From NCBI RefSeq assembly GCF_021462225.1, contig NC_061813.1, forward strand, positions 16,702,442-16,766,441: a stretch of 64,000 bases of DNA, read 5' to 3'. The position numbers were made by a program, and so were the translations under genes. Source of the stretch: Girardinichthys multiradiatus (lineage: Eukaryota; Chordata; Actinopteri; Cyprinodontiformes; Goodeidae). Positions 21,300 to 31,551 of the stretch are shown here, in pieces; position 1 is the first letter of the stretch, and each line of letters starts with the position of its first letter. The notes beneath the pieces are model-generated. The model had not been told where the DNA came from. It was given only the letters and a program-made list of their open reading frames with translations, and searched no databases.

Positions 21300-21625
21300 G
21301 TCAAAATAGAATAGCTTTGGATATGATCCTAGAAAAAGAAGAATGGTTGTGTGATGTTTGTGGAGAGGTTTGTTGTTATTTTATTCCCAACAATTACACC
21401 ACCTGATGGATCTCTAACGAAGGCCCTAAAAGGATTGGAATCACTATCCATTGAATTAAAATTACACTCAGGAATCGATGAACAATTCACAAAAATGTTT
21501 GAGACGTCGTCTGGAAAGTGGGGAAACCTACTGGTGAGTATATTCACTTCATTGACTGTTGTGCAACGTGTATTCAAGCTCTCATCCTCAGGTGTATTGA
21601 TCGTGTGATTGGTTCCAGTGATACC
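21300..21625 (+). pseudogene. Envelope transmembrane-subunit remnant
   Basis: From about 21303 one frame shows QNRIALDMILE, then CDVCGEVCC (CX6CC pattern) and FIPNN, followed by a stop. Another frame continues with DGSLTKALKGLESL and HSGIDEQFTKMF. The order and wording parallel residues 494-560 of the intact env at 4865-6835, so the two proviruses share an Env lineage. The surface subunit is not recognisable and the frame is broken. Confidence 0.8.
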
Positions 21626-22293
21626 AGAGGTTTGAGATTACGAGAATATCAAAGGATGTGGTGCCAGAGCACACTGATGTTGTCCACTGAATATTTGAGC
21701 ACAAGTGATGATGTGGATCTCATGGAACCAAACCAAAGTGAGAAATTATGATACTGTGCTATGAGGAGGAGGACGAAACCCATTGTTCAGAGCCAGGCTG
21801 AAACTGGGAGCAAAATCAAATCACAGCCATAGACCGAGGATGCAACACCAGGCCTTGCCCAAGACCAACCAGGAATGGGGAGCCAAGGATGCCACACCAG
21901 GAGGATGAACAACCCTTTCCTGCGGCCTGGAGGGGACCGGACCAGACGACTGCAATAGATATTTGAACAGGTCTACGATTCAAGGTCTACATTATACTGA
22001 CACACATTGTGCTGCTCATTTCCGCTGTGCTTCTTGGTTTCTGTTATTTTTGTTGTTTTTAATTTTTTAACAGGGAATTATTATCTATTTGTGATTTTTA
22101 ATCATTTAAATTTCAGACACACATCAGCACAGGTCTGTTCTATGGGAAACAGAGGGGGTTCACAGACTGAGGGCTGCAGGCAGTTACCAGAGAAATGGCA
22201 CTCCGTTTGGGGGACGGAGTTACATGACGGCCGGAAGGAACTGACTCCCATATTCTAGTTTAGGTCCATATGTAATAGACACAGTGATTGATG

Positions 22294-22326
22294 TGAGGTG
22301 GGTTTTTCCCACCTCAACAGGGGGAT
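22294..22326 (+). other. Perfect hairpin plus polypurine tract before 3' LTR
   Basis: TGAGGTGGG-TTTTT-CCCACCTCA is a perfect 9-bp stem with a 5-base loop (22294-22316). It is followed by a purine-rich AGGGGGAT tract directly before the LTR at 22327. The tract is the expected second-strand primer; the hairpin's role is unknown. Confidence 0.75.
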
Positions 22327-22819
22327 TGTTAAGGATGCATGATTCTGTGGCCTTTTCTAATCATCTTTTTGCTGCCCTAATTAAATATCTCTGCCCTTGT
22401 TGCTTATCTGCCGCACCGCTCACTGCTACATCTTACACAACATAACTGTTGATTTCACATAAGATTCAACACATAGTCAAAGATAAACTGATACAAGAGG
22501 ATGACATCCTTTAGGAGGGTTAAGAACAGGCATAGATAAAAGCAGGACTCATGATCCATTCTTGGCTCCTCTCGGTTCATCCCTAAGATGGGCTGAGGGG
22601 GGCCCGGTACCGAAGGTGAACGTCACTCTGTATCTGTTCAGTTGTATACTCTGTACACTGATCATTTTGGCATTAAATCTTGATTTTATAATTAACCATT
22701 TCTCATTATTTCACAAGGTAAATACTTTGCTGGTTTTACTGGTTGGGTCTCGGAACTGGAGAGAAACGGACCCGGTGGTGGACAGGGAGGAAAGAGAGTA
22801 AAACTCCCATTTTACAACA
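22327..22819 (+). repeat. 3' LTR of the plus-strand provirus
   Basis: 493 bp, same length as the 5' LTR with about ten substitutions and no length change noticed by eye. One example is ATATATG against ATGCATG near the start. Confidence 0.93.
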
Positions 22820-22823
22820 AGAC

Positions 22824-24829
22824 AAATAGCAATAAATCCCTTTACATACAGACAATTACTATAATGATGAATTTTTCTGCCGTTGGTAAATGCTCTTCAG
22901 CAGCATCAGCCACTAAATTGTTTTTTAAATAATTTTTACAGAGGTTAGTAATGACACCAGTGCAATAATGAAACCTACTTAAAACAGAAGCATACACCAG
23001 TTTTCTTGTGCCCTGTTTCCATGGCAAACTATAAAAAGGGGTTTCAATGATAGTAAGCTGCTTTAGTAACAGACTTTCTGTAGTTGTTAAAATTCAGGCA
23101 TGATTACAAACTGATACCAAAGTTCCTTGGTTGATCTATGATGTTTAGCACTAGTGAGTCAAGCTGAGAAAACAATGACTTCTGCAGCATCTGCATTAAG
23201 CTGGAGGAAATTCTAACCCATCAAATCATTGCTATTATTGACAAAGTGACTCAATGAATGTAGTGAGCTGTGGTCATGTCTGCAGTACTCTGTAATCTCA
23301 ACTAAATGCTGATGCTAAATAAAAGTGGCCTGAGAATGGTTCCTTGAGAAACCCCACAATTTATTTTTGTTTACCAGGTTTAGAATTACAAAGTGAATCA
23401 AAGTAGCTCCTGTCTGTCAATGAAGATCTGAACCACACTAGCAGTCTGATACTCTCGGTATCAGACAATCCCACCAACCCTCCAATTGATCAATTCTGAT
23501 TGACTGGAACAAATCTACAGACTTTTAAAATGAATTTTACCCTAAAACTATGTTCAACACATTATATTACATCTAACATTTCATCATTTTTGTTGCTGTA
23601 TTTCACATAGATATGAACAGTATTTCACAATGAATGTCTTCTTGTAGAACTATTGAGCTTCTGAACCCTGCCAGAGGAAGTTTAGCTCATATGCAGGAAT
23701 TAGAAACACGCCTGCCTGCTGCTAATAGACCGAAATCTCAATATGTTCACAGTCTGCAGTGTGTATAATGTCTCACAACAGAAGTGTGAACCAATGTACA
23801 GCTTTATATTTGTACATCTGAGCATAACACCAAAATGGCTTCATGTGCATTTGAAGTAAACAGAGGAAGTTATTAAACAAGGGAAGGCAGCATTTAGTTT
23901 CTATGCTCTTGAGCTCTGAAAACAACTTCTGCAATGTGCAGAAACTTTTGGATCCTTTAAGTAACAAAGTACAACTTTGCCTGATATACAGATATCAATG
24001 CAAAAAGTGCTTCAGAAGACAACACAAAAACTGATACAACGACCCAATAGCCAGTCCTTCAAAAACAATAGAAATGAATGAAAAGTAGATTTAAAGGATA
24101 TGATTTCAACTAGCATTTAAAATAAACCAAAGAGACCAACGACCTTGAGTCCAAACAAAGAGATCCAGGAGCTGGGTGATACATTCTTCAAAAGGCTCTT
24201 ACACTTTATGTTTCTAACTAAGTATGGGACACCATCAACAGGCCCTGCAGGATCTCAGGGACCTGCCAGGGACGCATGGATGAAGAAGTCCTCTGATATA
24301 ACCTGGTGCCTGGCCATGGAGAGCTCTCCAGGTTAATAAAGGATTGATAAATTGCACTGAAATAAACCATAATCAATTGTAGTTGCATCAAGATTGGAGT
24401 CACAAGTAAAAACTTTGATGATTTTACAAAAATCTGGAAATCTGTAGGCTGAACAACTTACAACTGTCATAGGTAGGTTTTTCTAAGATATGTGTAACGT
24501 GCATTTCAATAACCAGAACATAAAGAAACAAAACCATGGGCAATTATTTCCAGTTCAGGACAGGACAGAATGGAGCTTAGTTTGCCAATTTTTCTCAGAT
24601 GATAAAAAGAGGAATCAAACATAGACTTGAAATGTGCATCCAAACTAAAGCTGGACTCACAAGGTATGCTGAGGTTACCAATGAAGACAAACTTCCTGTG
24701 CAAACTGCACGATTATTCTGGCTATCTTTGAGCAGACAGTGCATGAAAAACTGTATGATAACTTGACAAGAAATCAGTCAAACTTTGATTAGCAGAAGAT
24801 GCTCTGACATCCTCTTTCATAGAAGAAGG
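22824..24829. other. Non-coding stretch, partly repeat-like
   Basis: No supported gene. The minus strand at 22842-23027 has a weak LINE-like phrase (KLVYASVLSRFHYC). 23100-23510 reads like an old interspersed repeat that I cannot name. Short frames elsewhere have no domains. Confidence 0.35.
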
Positions 24830-24959
24830 AAGGATGATTGCAACAGACTAGTTTAACATGACTGGTGTTTTAAGAGAGAAGATGGTTATTTGATCTGCTG
24901 GTCGACAGAAATTCACAGATTAACTCATTTGAGTTGAATTTTGTCTTCACGTCTACTTG
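24830..24959 (+). other. Candidate non-coding first exon of the siglec-like gene
   Basis: Sequence ending TCTACTTG|GTAAGA (donor at 24960). It would pair with the acceptor TTTCCAG at 26864 just before the siglec-like start codon. This makes a 5'UTR intron of about 1.9 kb that contains the Tc1 element. The left edge is arbitrary. Inferred from splice signals only. Confidence 0.35.
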
Positions 24960-25192
24960 GTAAGAAAATGTTTCTGACTTTGATTTTTAGTGCAACTTTT
25001 TAGCTTTGAAAATATTTTAATATGTGCTGAAAACCTCTGTTTGACTTAATTTATTTGAAAAGGTTCTGATTTCATATTCAAAATGCTTTTAAAATCCAAT
25101 TCCCCTGACATTCTGATGTAGTAAATTCAGTTTTTAAATTTTATTTTACATTTAAATTTTTTACATTTCAGCACAAGTATATAACCTAAATA

Positions 25193-26820
25193 CAGTGTCT
25201 TGCGAAAGTACTCGACCCCCTTGAACAGGTCAACATCTTGCCACATTTCAGGCTTCAAACATAAAGATATAAAATTCAAATTTTTTGTGAAGAATCAACA
25301 ACAAGTGGGACACAATCGTGAAGTTGAATGAAATTTATAGCATGTGTCAAACTTAAAAAGAAAATAAAAAACTGAAAAGTGGGGCGTGCAATATTATTCA
25401 GCCCCTTTACTTTCAGTGCAGCAAACTCAGTCCAGAAGTTCAGTGAGGATCTCTGAATGATCCAATGTTGTCCCAAATGACTGATGATGATAAATAGAAT
25501 CCACCTGTGTGTAATCAAGTCTCCGTATAAATGCACCTGGTCTGTGATAGTCTCAGGGTTCTGTTCAAAGTGCAGAGAGCATCATGAAGACCAAGGAACA
25601 CACCAGGCAGGTCCGAGATACTGTTGTGGAGAAGTTTAAAGTCGGATTTGGATACAAAAAGATTTCCCAAGCTTTAAACATCTCAAGGAGCACTGTGCAA
25701 GCAATCATATTGAAATGGAAGGAGTATCAGACCACTGCAAATCTACCAAGACCCGGCCGTCCCTCTAAACTTTCATCTCGAACAAGGAGAAGACTGATCA
25801 GAGATGCAGCCAAGAGGCCCATGATCACTCTGGATGAACTGCAGAGATCTACAGCTGAGGTGGGAGAGTCTGTCCATAGGACAACAATCAGTCGTACACC
25901 GCACAAATCTGGCCTTTATGGAAGAGTGGCAAGAAGAAAGCCATTTCTCAAATATATCCATAAAATGTCTCGTTTAAAGTTTGCCACAAGCCACCTGGGA
26001 GACACACCAAACATGTGGAAGAAGGTGCTCTGGTCAGATGAAACCAAAATCAAACTGTTTGGCCACAATGCAAAACGATATGTTTGGCGTAAAAGCAACA
26101 CAGCTTATCACCCTGAACACACCATCCCCACTGTCAAACATGGTGGTGGCAGCATCATGGTTTGGGCCTGCTTTTTGTCAGCAGGGACAGGGAAGATGGT
26201 CAAAATTGATGGGAAGATGGATGGGGCGAAATACAGAACCATTCTGGAAGAAAACCTGTTAGAGTCTGCAAGAGACCTGAGACTGGGACGGAGATTTATC
26301 TTCCAACAAGACAATGATCCAAAACATAAAACCAAATCTACAATGGAATGGTTCACAAATAAACGTATCCAGGTGTTGGAATGGCCAAGTCAAAGTCCAG
26401 GCCTGAATCCAATCGAGAATCTGTGGAAAGAGCTGAAGACTGCTGTTCACGAACGCTCTCCATCCAACCTCACTGAGCTCCAGCTGTTTTACAAGGAAGA
26501 ATGGGCAAGAATTTCAGTCTCTCGATGTGCAAAACTGATAGAGACAAACCCCAAGACTTGCAGCTGTAATTGCAGCAAAGGGTGGAGCTACAAAGTATTA
26601 ATGCAAGGGGGCCGAATAATATATCACGACCCACTTTTCAGTTTTTTATTTGTTAAAAAAGTTTGACAAATCCAATAAATTTCATTCCACTTCACGATTG
26701 TGTCCCACTTGTTGTTGATTCTTCACAAAGAATGAGAATTTTATATCTTTATGTTTGAAGCCTGAAATGTGGCAAGAGGTTGAAAAGTTCAAGGGGGTCT
26801 AATACTTTCTCAGGGCACTG
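25193..26820 (+). mobile_element. Nearly intact Tc1-like transposon
   Basis: 1628 bp, starting CAGTGTCTTGCG and ending GGGCACTG, with TA on both sides (25191-25192 and 26821-26822). The terminal inverted repeats are about 210 bp and share blocks such as GGCTTCAAACATAAAGATAT and TTGTTGTTGATTCTTCACAA, but have drifted at many positions. One long transposase frame lies between them. Confidence 0.93.
25584..26666 (+). CDS. Tc1-like transposase, shifted C-terminal end
   Basis: 360 codons from ATG. The N-terminal paired-like helix-turn-helix is GYKKISQALNISRSTVQAII. A linker with an AT-hook-like GRPSK (about 58-62) follows. The DD34E catalytic core has WSDETK (first Asp), FQQDNDPKHK (second Asp) and NPIENLWKEL (Glu), with a GGGSIMVWACF block between. 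After CAKLIETNPK the reading frame departs from the family's usual short ending. The expected ending can be read two bases out of phase, so a 2-bp deletion near 26550-26556 adds about 20 unrelated residues. The catalytic residues are untouched. Transcription runs toward the siglec-like gene. Confidence 0.9.
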   Translation: MKTKEHTRQVRDTVVEKFKVGFGYKKISQALNISRSTVQAIILKWKEYQTTANLPRPGRPSKLSSRTRRRLIRDAAKRPMITLDELQRSTAEVGESVHRTTISRTPHKSGLYGRVARRKPFLKYIHKMSRLKFATSHLGDTPNMWKKVLWSDETKIKLFGHNAKRYVWRKSNTAYHPEHTIPTVKHGGGSIMVWACFLSAGTGKMVKIDGKMDGAKYRTILEENLLESARDLRLGRRFIFQQDNDPKHKTKSTMEWFTNKRIQVLEWPSQSPGLNPIENLWKELKTAVHERSPSNLTELQLFYKEEWARISVSRCAKLIETNPKTCSCNCSKGWSYKVLMQGGRIIYHDPLFSFLFVKKV

Positions 26821-26896
26821 TATCTTAGTTTTGTTTTACTGACCTTTTTTCGTGATATTTCCAGTTTAAGAGATAAAGGAGGACTATCAGAATCTC

Positions 26897-29800
26897 ATGG
26901 CAGCTCTGTCTGAGAACGTGTTGACAGTCAACATGTTACTGAGTGTCTTCTTTCTTCCAGGTGAGCTGTTTGTTCAACTTCGTTCATTTAGAAACATCAC
27001 ATGAATTATTTCTAGTTTGAAATATTAGATCTTGATATTGTTTAAAGGCTCCACATGTAACATGCTGCAGCTGAACTGGAGTTAATGGATCATGAACTTT
27101 CTCTGTAGGAAGACTTTGCTCCACATTGTTTTCATCTTTAGTTTGTTTTTTCAGGTATTTATGCTAATAGTTGTGGTGTGAATACATCACTCATCACCAT
27201 TACTACACCAAAGACAACTGCAGCACTGAGCGGATCTTGCTTGAACGTCCCATGTAGCGTCACAGCTGAAAAAGGAAGCACAGAATTTGACAGTAGTAAA
27301 GAAACCCGTGGAGCCTGGATTAAAGATAGAAATGATATTTATAACATCAATAAAGGAGTTAAAACAAATTTAGTAAACATTACTGGAAACCTGAGTCAGA
27401 AAAACTGCACCTCTCTGTTTTCTGATATAAAAACAAGGCAAGCAGGCAAATACTTCCTCAGAATCGAGAATGGTGACTACAAGGCAACAGCTTGTTCTGA
27501 TCTGCTTCAGATAACAGTTGAAGGTAAGAGTTTTACTCTACTCAACTCCACAAAGTTACAGAAATACTTTTCTAGCTTTGTCTTTATTATCAGCTCCCTG
27601 ACACAAACTTCAAAGGATTATTAGCAACTGTTTCCACCAGTAATAAAACCATCTCTTACTAAGCCCTTTACCAGTTTATGTGTATATTATATATTTACTG
27701 TATATTTAAGTGGATCTTATAGTCCAGTGTGGTTTGTGGTAACATGTCAGTAAATTTGGAAGGAGGGAGAAACACAACCTGAAGAGACAAAGTCTTCTTG
27801 AACATCAGTTTGAAAGATTTAGTTTTTTATACTTTATATATCTCACTCTTTAGTTATTTTGGTGCTTCTGATAGTTTCAGAACAAATATACAACCAGGTT
27901 TCACACAACTATTTCATTGACTACAGTAAATGTTGTAGCATGAATGAATGTTTAATCTCATTGGGACAGAAGCCCTAAATAAAAAGATCTAAACTTTATT
28001 GCTTCTGTTTCTTTTCATGAAATTCAACTGTGGTCTCTAAGGTTGATCCATCTGATGAGTTGGTGTTTTTTTTTTCAGTGGATAATTTGTTAACATTTAA
28101 CACCTTTCAGCCATTTTCCAAAGGTAACTTTTGGCCTGAAATAACATATCTAGAAACTGATCGTCAGTCAGTTGTTTTGTTACTTCTGAGCCTCAACAAA
28201 GGTTGAAAAAGTCAATCACCTGGAGGCATTAAACAGTTAAAGGTTGTGACAGAGTGAACTATGAAATCATTTCAGACTATTTACTGTGTTTTACTGTTAA
28301 TGTATAAACCCCAGATTCTCCTTGGAGTCCCAGCATTAACATCTCTGGTGGTGATCTGAAGGAGCATCAGTCTGTCACTATAACCTGCTCAGCTTTGACT
28401 CCCTGTCCACACTCACCTCCTGAACTCACCTGGAATCTCCAACAAGACTCTCACAGACAAACAGAGAAAAACACAGATGGAACCTTTACAACTAAAATCC
28501 AGGAGAACATCACTCTGTCAGACACACATGATGGATACAACATCAGATGTTCTGCCAGATATCCTGTGAATGGAGGAAACAAGACAGCAGAGACAGCAGT
28601 GACTCTCAGTGTTTCATGTAAGTGATCCTGTCAGCACGTCATGGTTCATCTGTTTCTGATCAATAAAGTTAATGTGTCCCATTTTCCTCAGATGCTCCTA
28701 GAAACACCTCAGCATCCATCAGTCCATCAGGTTTGGTGTCAGCAGGTAGCTGGGTGAAGCTGAGATGCTCCAGCAGAGCCAAGCCTCCTGCCAGCTTCAC
28801 CTGGTTCAGGAACAGCAAACATGGAGCCATTAATGTATCTGTGGGGCAGATTTACAGCTTCAATGTTACTGAGGGAGGAGAGTTTTACTGTGTGGCCAGA
28901 AATGATCTGGGTAATGAGACGTCATCAGTGATCCTTGTTAGTATTGGAGGTAATTAATAACTGGTATTCAGAATTACCACAACATTTGATGTTCTAACAA
29001 CCTTTCCTCTTAGACCATATTACTACTGATGTTTCATGTTACTACGTTTTGTGGTAATATCCAACTGTAAACATTTATCATATTTCTTTGAATTTCTCTG
29101 CAACAAAAGCTCCACGTACAACTTTTACTCACTCTAATAAATTATAAATTTGTTTCTGTTCTGTCACAGGGAACCTTTCACTTTTGATTATACCTGTTGC
29201 AGTGATTGTTGCCATTGTACTCATCTGCCTGGTGGTCTCTGTTTTGTGAGTATCAAAAACTGATGCTTTTCGTTGAGATTCATGGGATGTTAGATGATCT
29301 GTAAGATGAACTAATATTTTAGGTGAATGCATGGTGAACATGTTTCAGTTTGGGCACCATCAGCATTTATTCAGTACCGCTTTGGTTCAGAGTTTATCCT
29401 TGAGATGATTCAGGGATTTCTGTCATTGTGTATTTTAAATAAACATAGATCCTGAGTTGGGCAGCAGGGATGTGCATTCCATGCTAATTAGAACATGTAA
29501 TGCAATTCTTTGTTTTCTCCTCGTTTTTGTGTACAACCCAAACTGGTTCTTTTTAAAAGAAAGAAATCCAGGTTTCAGATTGTGATTTATCTCTGATGTG
29601 ATTTTAAAATATTCATTCTCTAATGTTTGTTTCAGATCAGTTTATTTCTTTGTGTTGTCTCCTGAAACTCAGCAGAAATATTCTCACAGCTCTCTGATGT
29701 CTTCCAGGTGGTTCAAGTTCAAGCATTCGACTCCACAACAGACTCAGGTGGGGTAATGTTCAACTTTTATGTGCTGCACTTCTGTGAGTTTCATCTGTAG

Positions 29801-30053
29801 GTTTGTGGCTACAACTGCATGAAGAGTAATATATTTTATTTTCCCACAGAGTCAAACGGGTGCAGAGGTTCAAACAACAGTCTATGAACCAGAGGAAGAA
29901 GTCCATTATGGAGAGGTGAACTTCCAACAGAGAGGACCTAAGGCCTGCTCGGTCTCAGTGCAGGACACTGAACAGCAGGAGACAGTTTACGCTCAGGTCA
30001 AAGTGTCTGCTGACAATCCAGGGGATATCTATGCTCAAGTTAAGAAATCATAA
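26897..30053 (+). CDS. Siglec/CD22-like inhibitory Ig receptor
   Basis: My splice model joins 26897-26960, 27155-27523, 28315-28617, 28692-28949, 29170-29245, 29708-29747 and 29850-30053. All junctions are GT-AG, and the 1314 nt give 437 residues plus stop without a phase error. Order: signal peptide (1-21), V-set Ig (about 23-144), two C2-set Ig domains (146-245, 247-331), membrane segment (about 337-357) and a tail to 437. The V domain has Cys50/55, Cys106 in KNCTSLF (the siglec B-E disulfide position) and Arg124 in YFLRIENG, the place of the sialate-binding Arg. The tail has VHYGEV (Tyr390, ITIM), TVYAQV (Tyr417, ITSM-type) and DIYAQV (Tyr431, ITIM-like). About twelve sequons. Likely a leukocyte surface lectin recruiting SHP phosphatases. 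The exact orthologue is not assignable; fish have many CD22-like copies. It is convergent with bloc1s5. Confidence 0.88.
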
Positions 30054-31551
30054 ATTCTGTTTTTTGTTCAGAAATGTAGTGTTTATTTTTGGGTCGGGGT
30101 GGGTGTAAAATGTTCTCTCAGATTAAAAGACAAACATCCTCCATCTCACTTCCTTTTTCCCCTTGTAAAATGATAACAGTCATATTTAGCCTACTTCCTC
30201 TTTCACAGTTTTAGATGCCTGAGGAAATTGTTTGCATAGTGTGTCAGGTTGTGTACATTTCACACCATCATAGATGGAGGTGGAGGAAGTGTTTTTTTTT
30301 ATTTTTCAACAAACTACAAGACTAAAAACTCTCTGACCACAGGAAATTAGGCAAACTACAATCTGGCTTTTAGAGTAGCAGCTTCTTCTTGTCTGAGTGA
30401 CCTTTAAGCCCATGTTGCTACAGGATTGGTTTCACTGTTACAACGCTCTGTCTTCAGCAAGCTTCTTCACTAAGTTTTTTACTTCTGTTTTGGGGTTTAT
30501 TTCAGACAAAAACCTGCTCATTTCTGGGACCCGTCTCCTAATAAACAGCATAATACCTATACATTCCCTTGCAGTTTATTTTTGCATACTGTTGTTTATG
30601 AACGTGGCATTATCAGGCATCTTGAAATTGTATCCCAGGTTGAAACAGTCTAGAAGTGCACATCGTTTTTCTGACATCTTTTGGTTTTTCCATAATGTCT
30701 CACAGAGAAGCAGCATGTTTGAGTCTTACAACACATTCAGACCTGTGCCTCAATTAAACTCAAACATGAATTAAACAACCAGAAGCTTACAAAGCCATGA
30801 AATCAGCATCTGGGATTTCCCAAACTGCTTCAAGTGGATGTAAGCTTCTGAATTTGATGAAAGTAATACAAATTGCCTCATTGTCCTGGTATTTGACAAA
30901 AAATAAATGATTCAAGTAATTGTAATTAACTTTAAACTGAACTTAATCTCAGACACTGAGGGTACAGTCTTTTATACAGTGTATGTAAATATCTATTGTT
31001 TTCTCCAGAAAAAAAAAATCAGTTATTCCAATCTGCGTGTTAGATGCTCTGTTTTTTAAGGGTTACGAGACACCCCCCCCCCCCCACCCCACGTTTTAAG
31101 TTGTTACAGCTTTTGACTTTTGCTTTTACCTGATTTTAATAAATGAAATGATCTTTTTCTGATTTTATTCATTGTTATTCAAATTTAACACATAATTGAA
31201 ACAGGATCATAATCGGATGAAATGTGTCATGCTGCTACTGGTAAAAATACATGCATATGTCAATACTCAGCAGAACAGGACAATATCTACAATGAGTTTA
31301 GTTCTACAATAACCATGTAATTATCTAACAGTATTCTGAATGTGGTGCTTTGGGTCTCAATGGTTTCCATTCAACCTGAACTTAACTTATTGAGTTAAGC
31401 GAGTTTCACACGTTGCAGAAATTTGATCTATATGTCCCAGTTGAAATGTGATCTTCTGTTAATTAATCCTGACTCTGGCAGCACTAAGTACGATACGTTT
31501 GCTGAACAAATGTCACATGTTTAACAAAGTGTTCATATGACAGAAAAGCGA
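30054..31551. other. Region between siglec-like gene and bloc1s5
   Basis: 3' flanks of two convergent genes. ATTAAA near 30123 and AATAAA near 30902 could be poly(A) signals for the siglec-like gene. A plus-strand open frame at 30397-30774 has no recognisable domain and looks repeat-derived. A C-rich run lies near 31073-31093. Confidence 0.4.

Larger units (their letters stand above)
16493..22819 (+). mobile_element. Second endogenous retrovirus, complete ends, decayed interior
   Basis: A 6.3-kb provirus with 493-bp LTRs at both ends (TGTTAAGG...ACAACA), flanked by the 4-bp duplication AGAC (16489-16492 and 22820-22823). The LTRs differ at about ten positions by eye, roughly 2%. The primer site is tRNA-Pro type. 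Inside are a long leader with a diverged tandem repeat, a segment shared with the first provirus, an integrase C-terminal remnant, an env transmembrane remnant, a hairpin and the purine tract. No full gene survives. It is clearly older than the minus-strand provirus. Confidence 0.93.

Noticed and set aside
22842..23027. Minus-strand KLVYASVLSRFHYC phrase as evidence that the second provirus split a LINE
   Set aside because: The phrase is LINE-like, but the sequence between it and the L2-like end at 16188-16448 does not continue the protein across the insertion site, so the link is not secure.
30397..30774. 125-codon plus-strand open frame downstream of the siglec-like gene
   Set aside because: No domain, no splice or start context, and the DNA reads like a dispersed repeat; not called as a gene.
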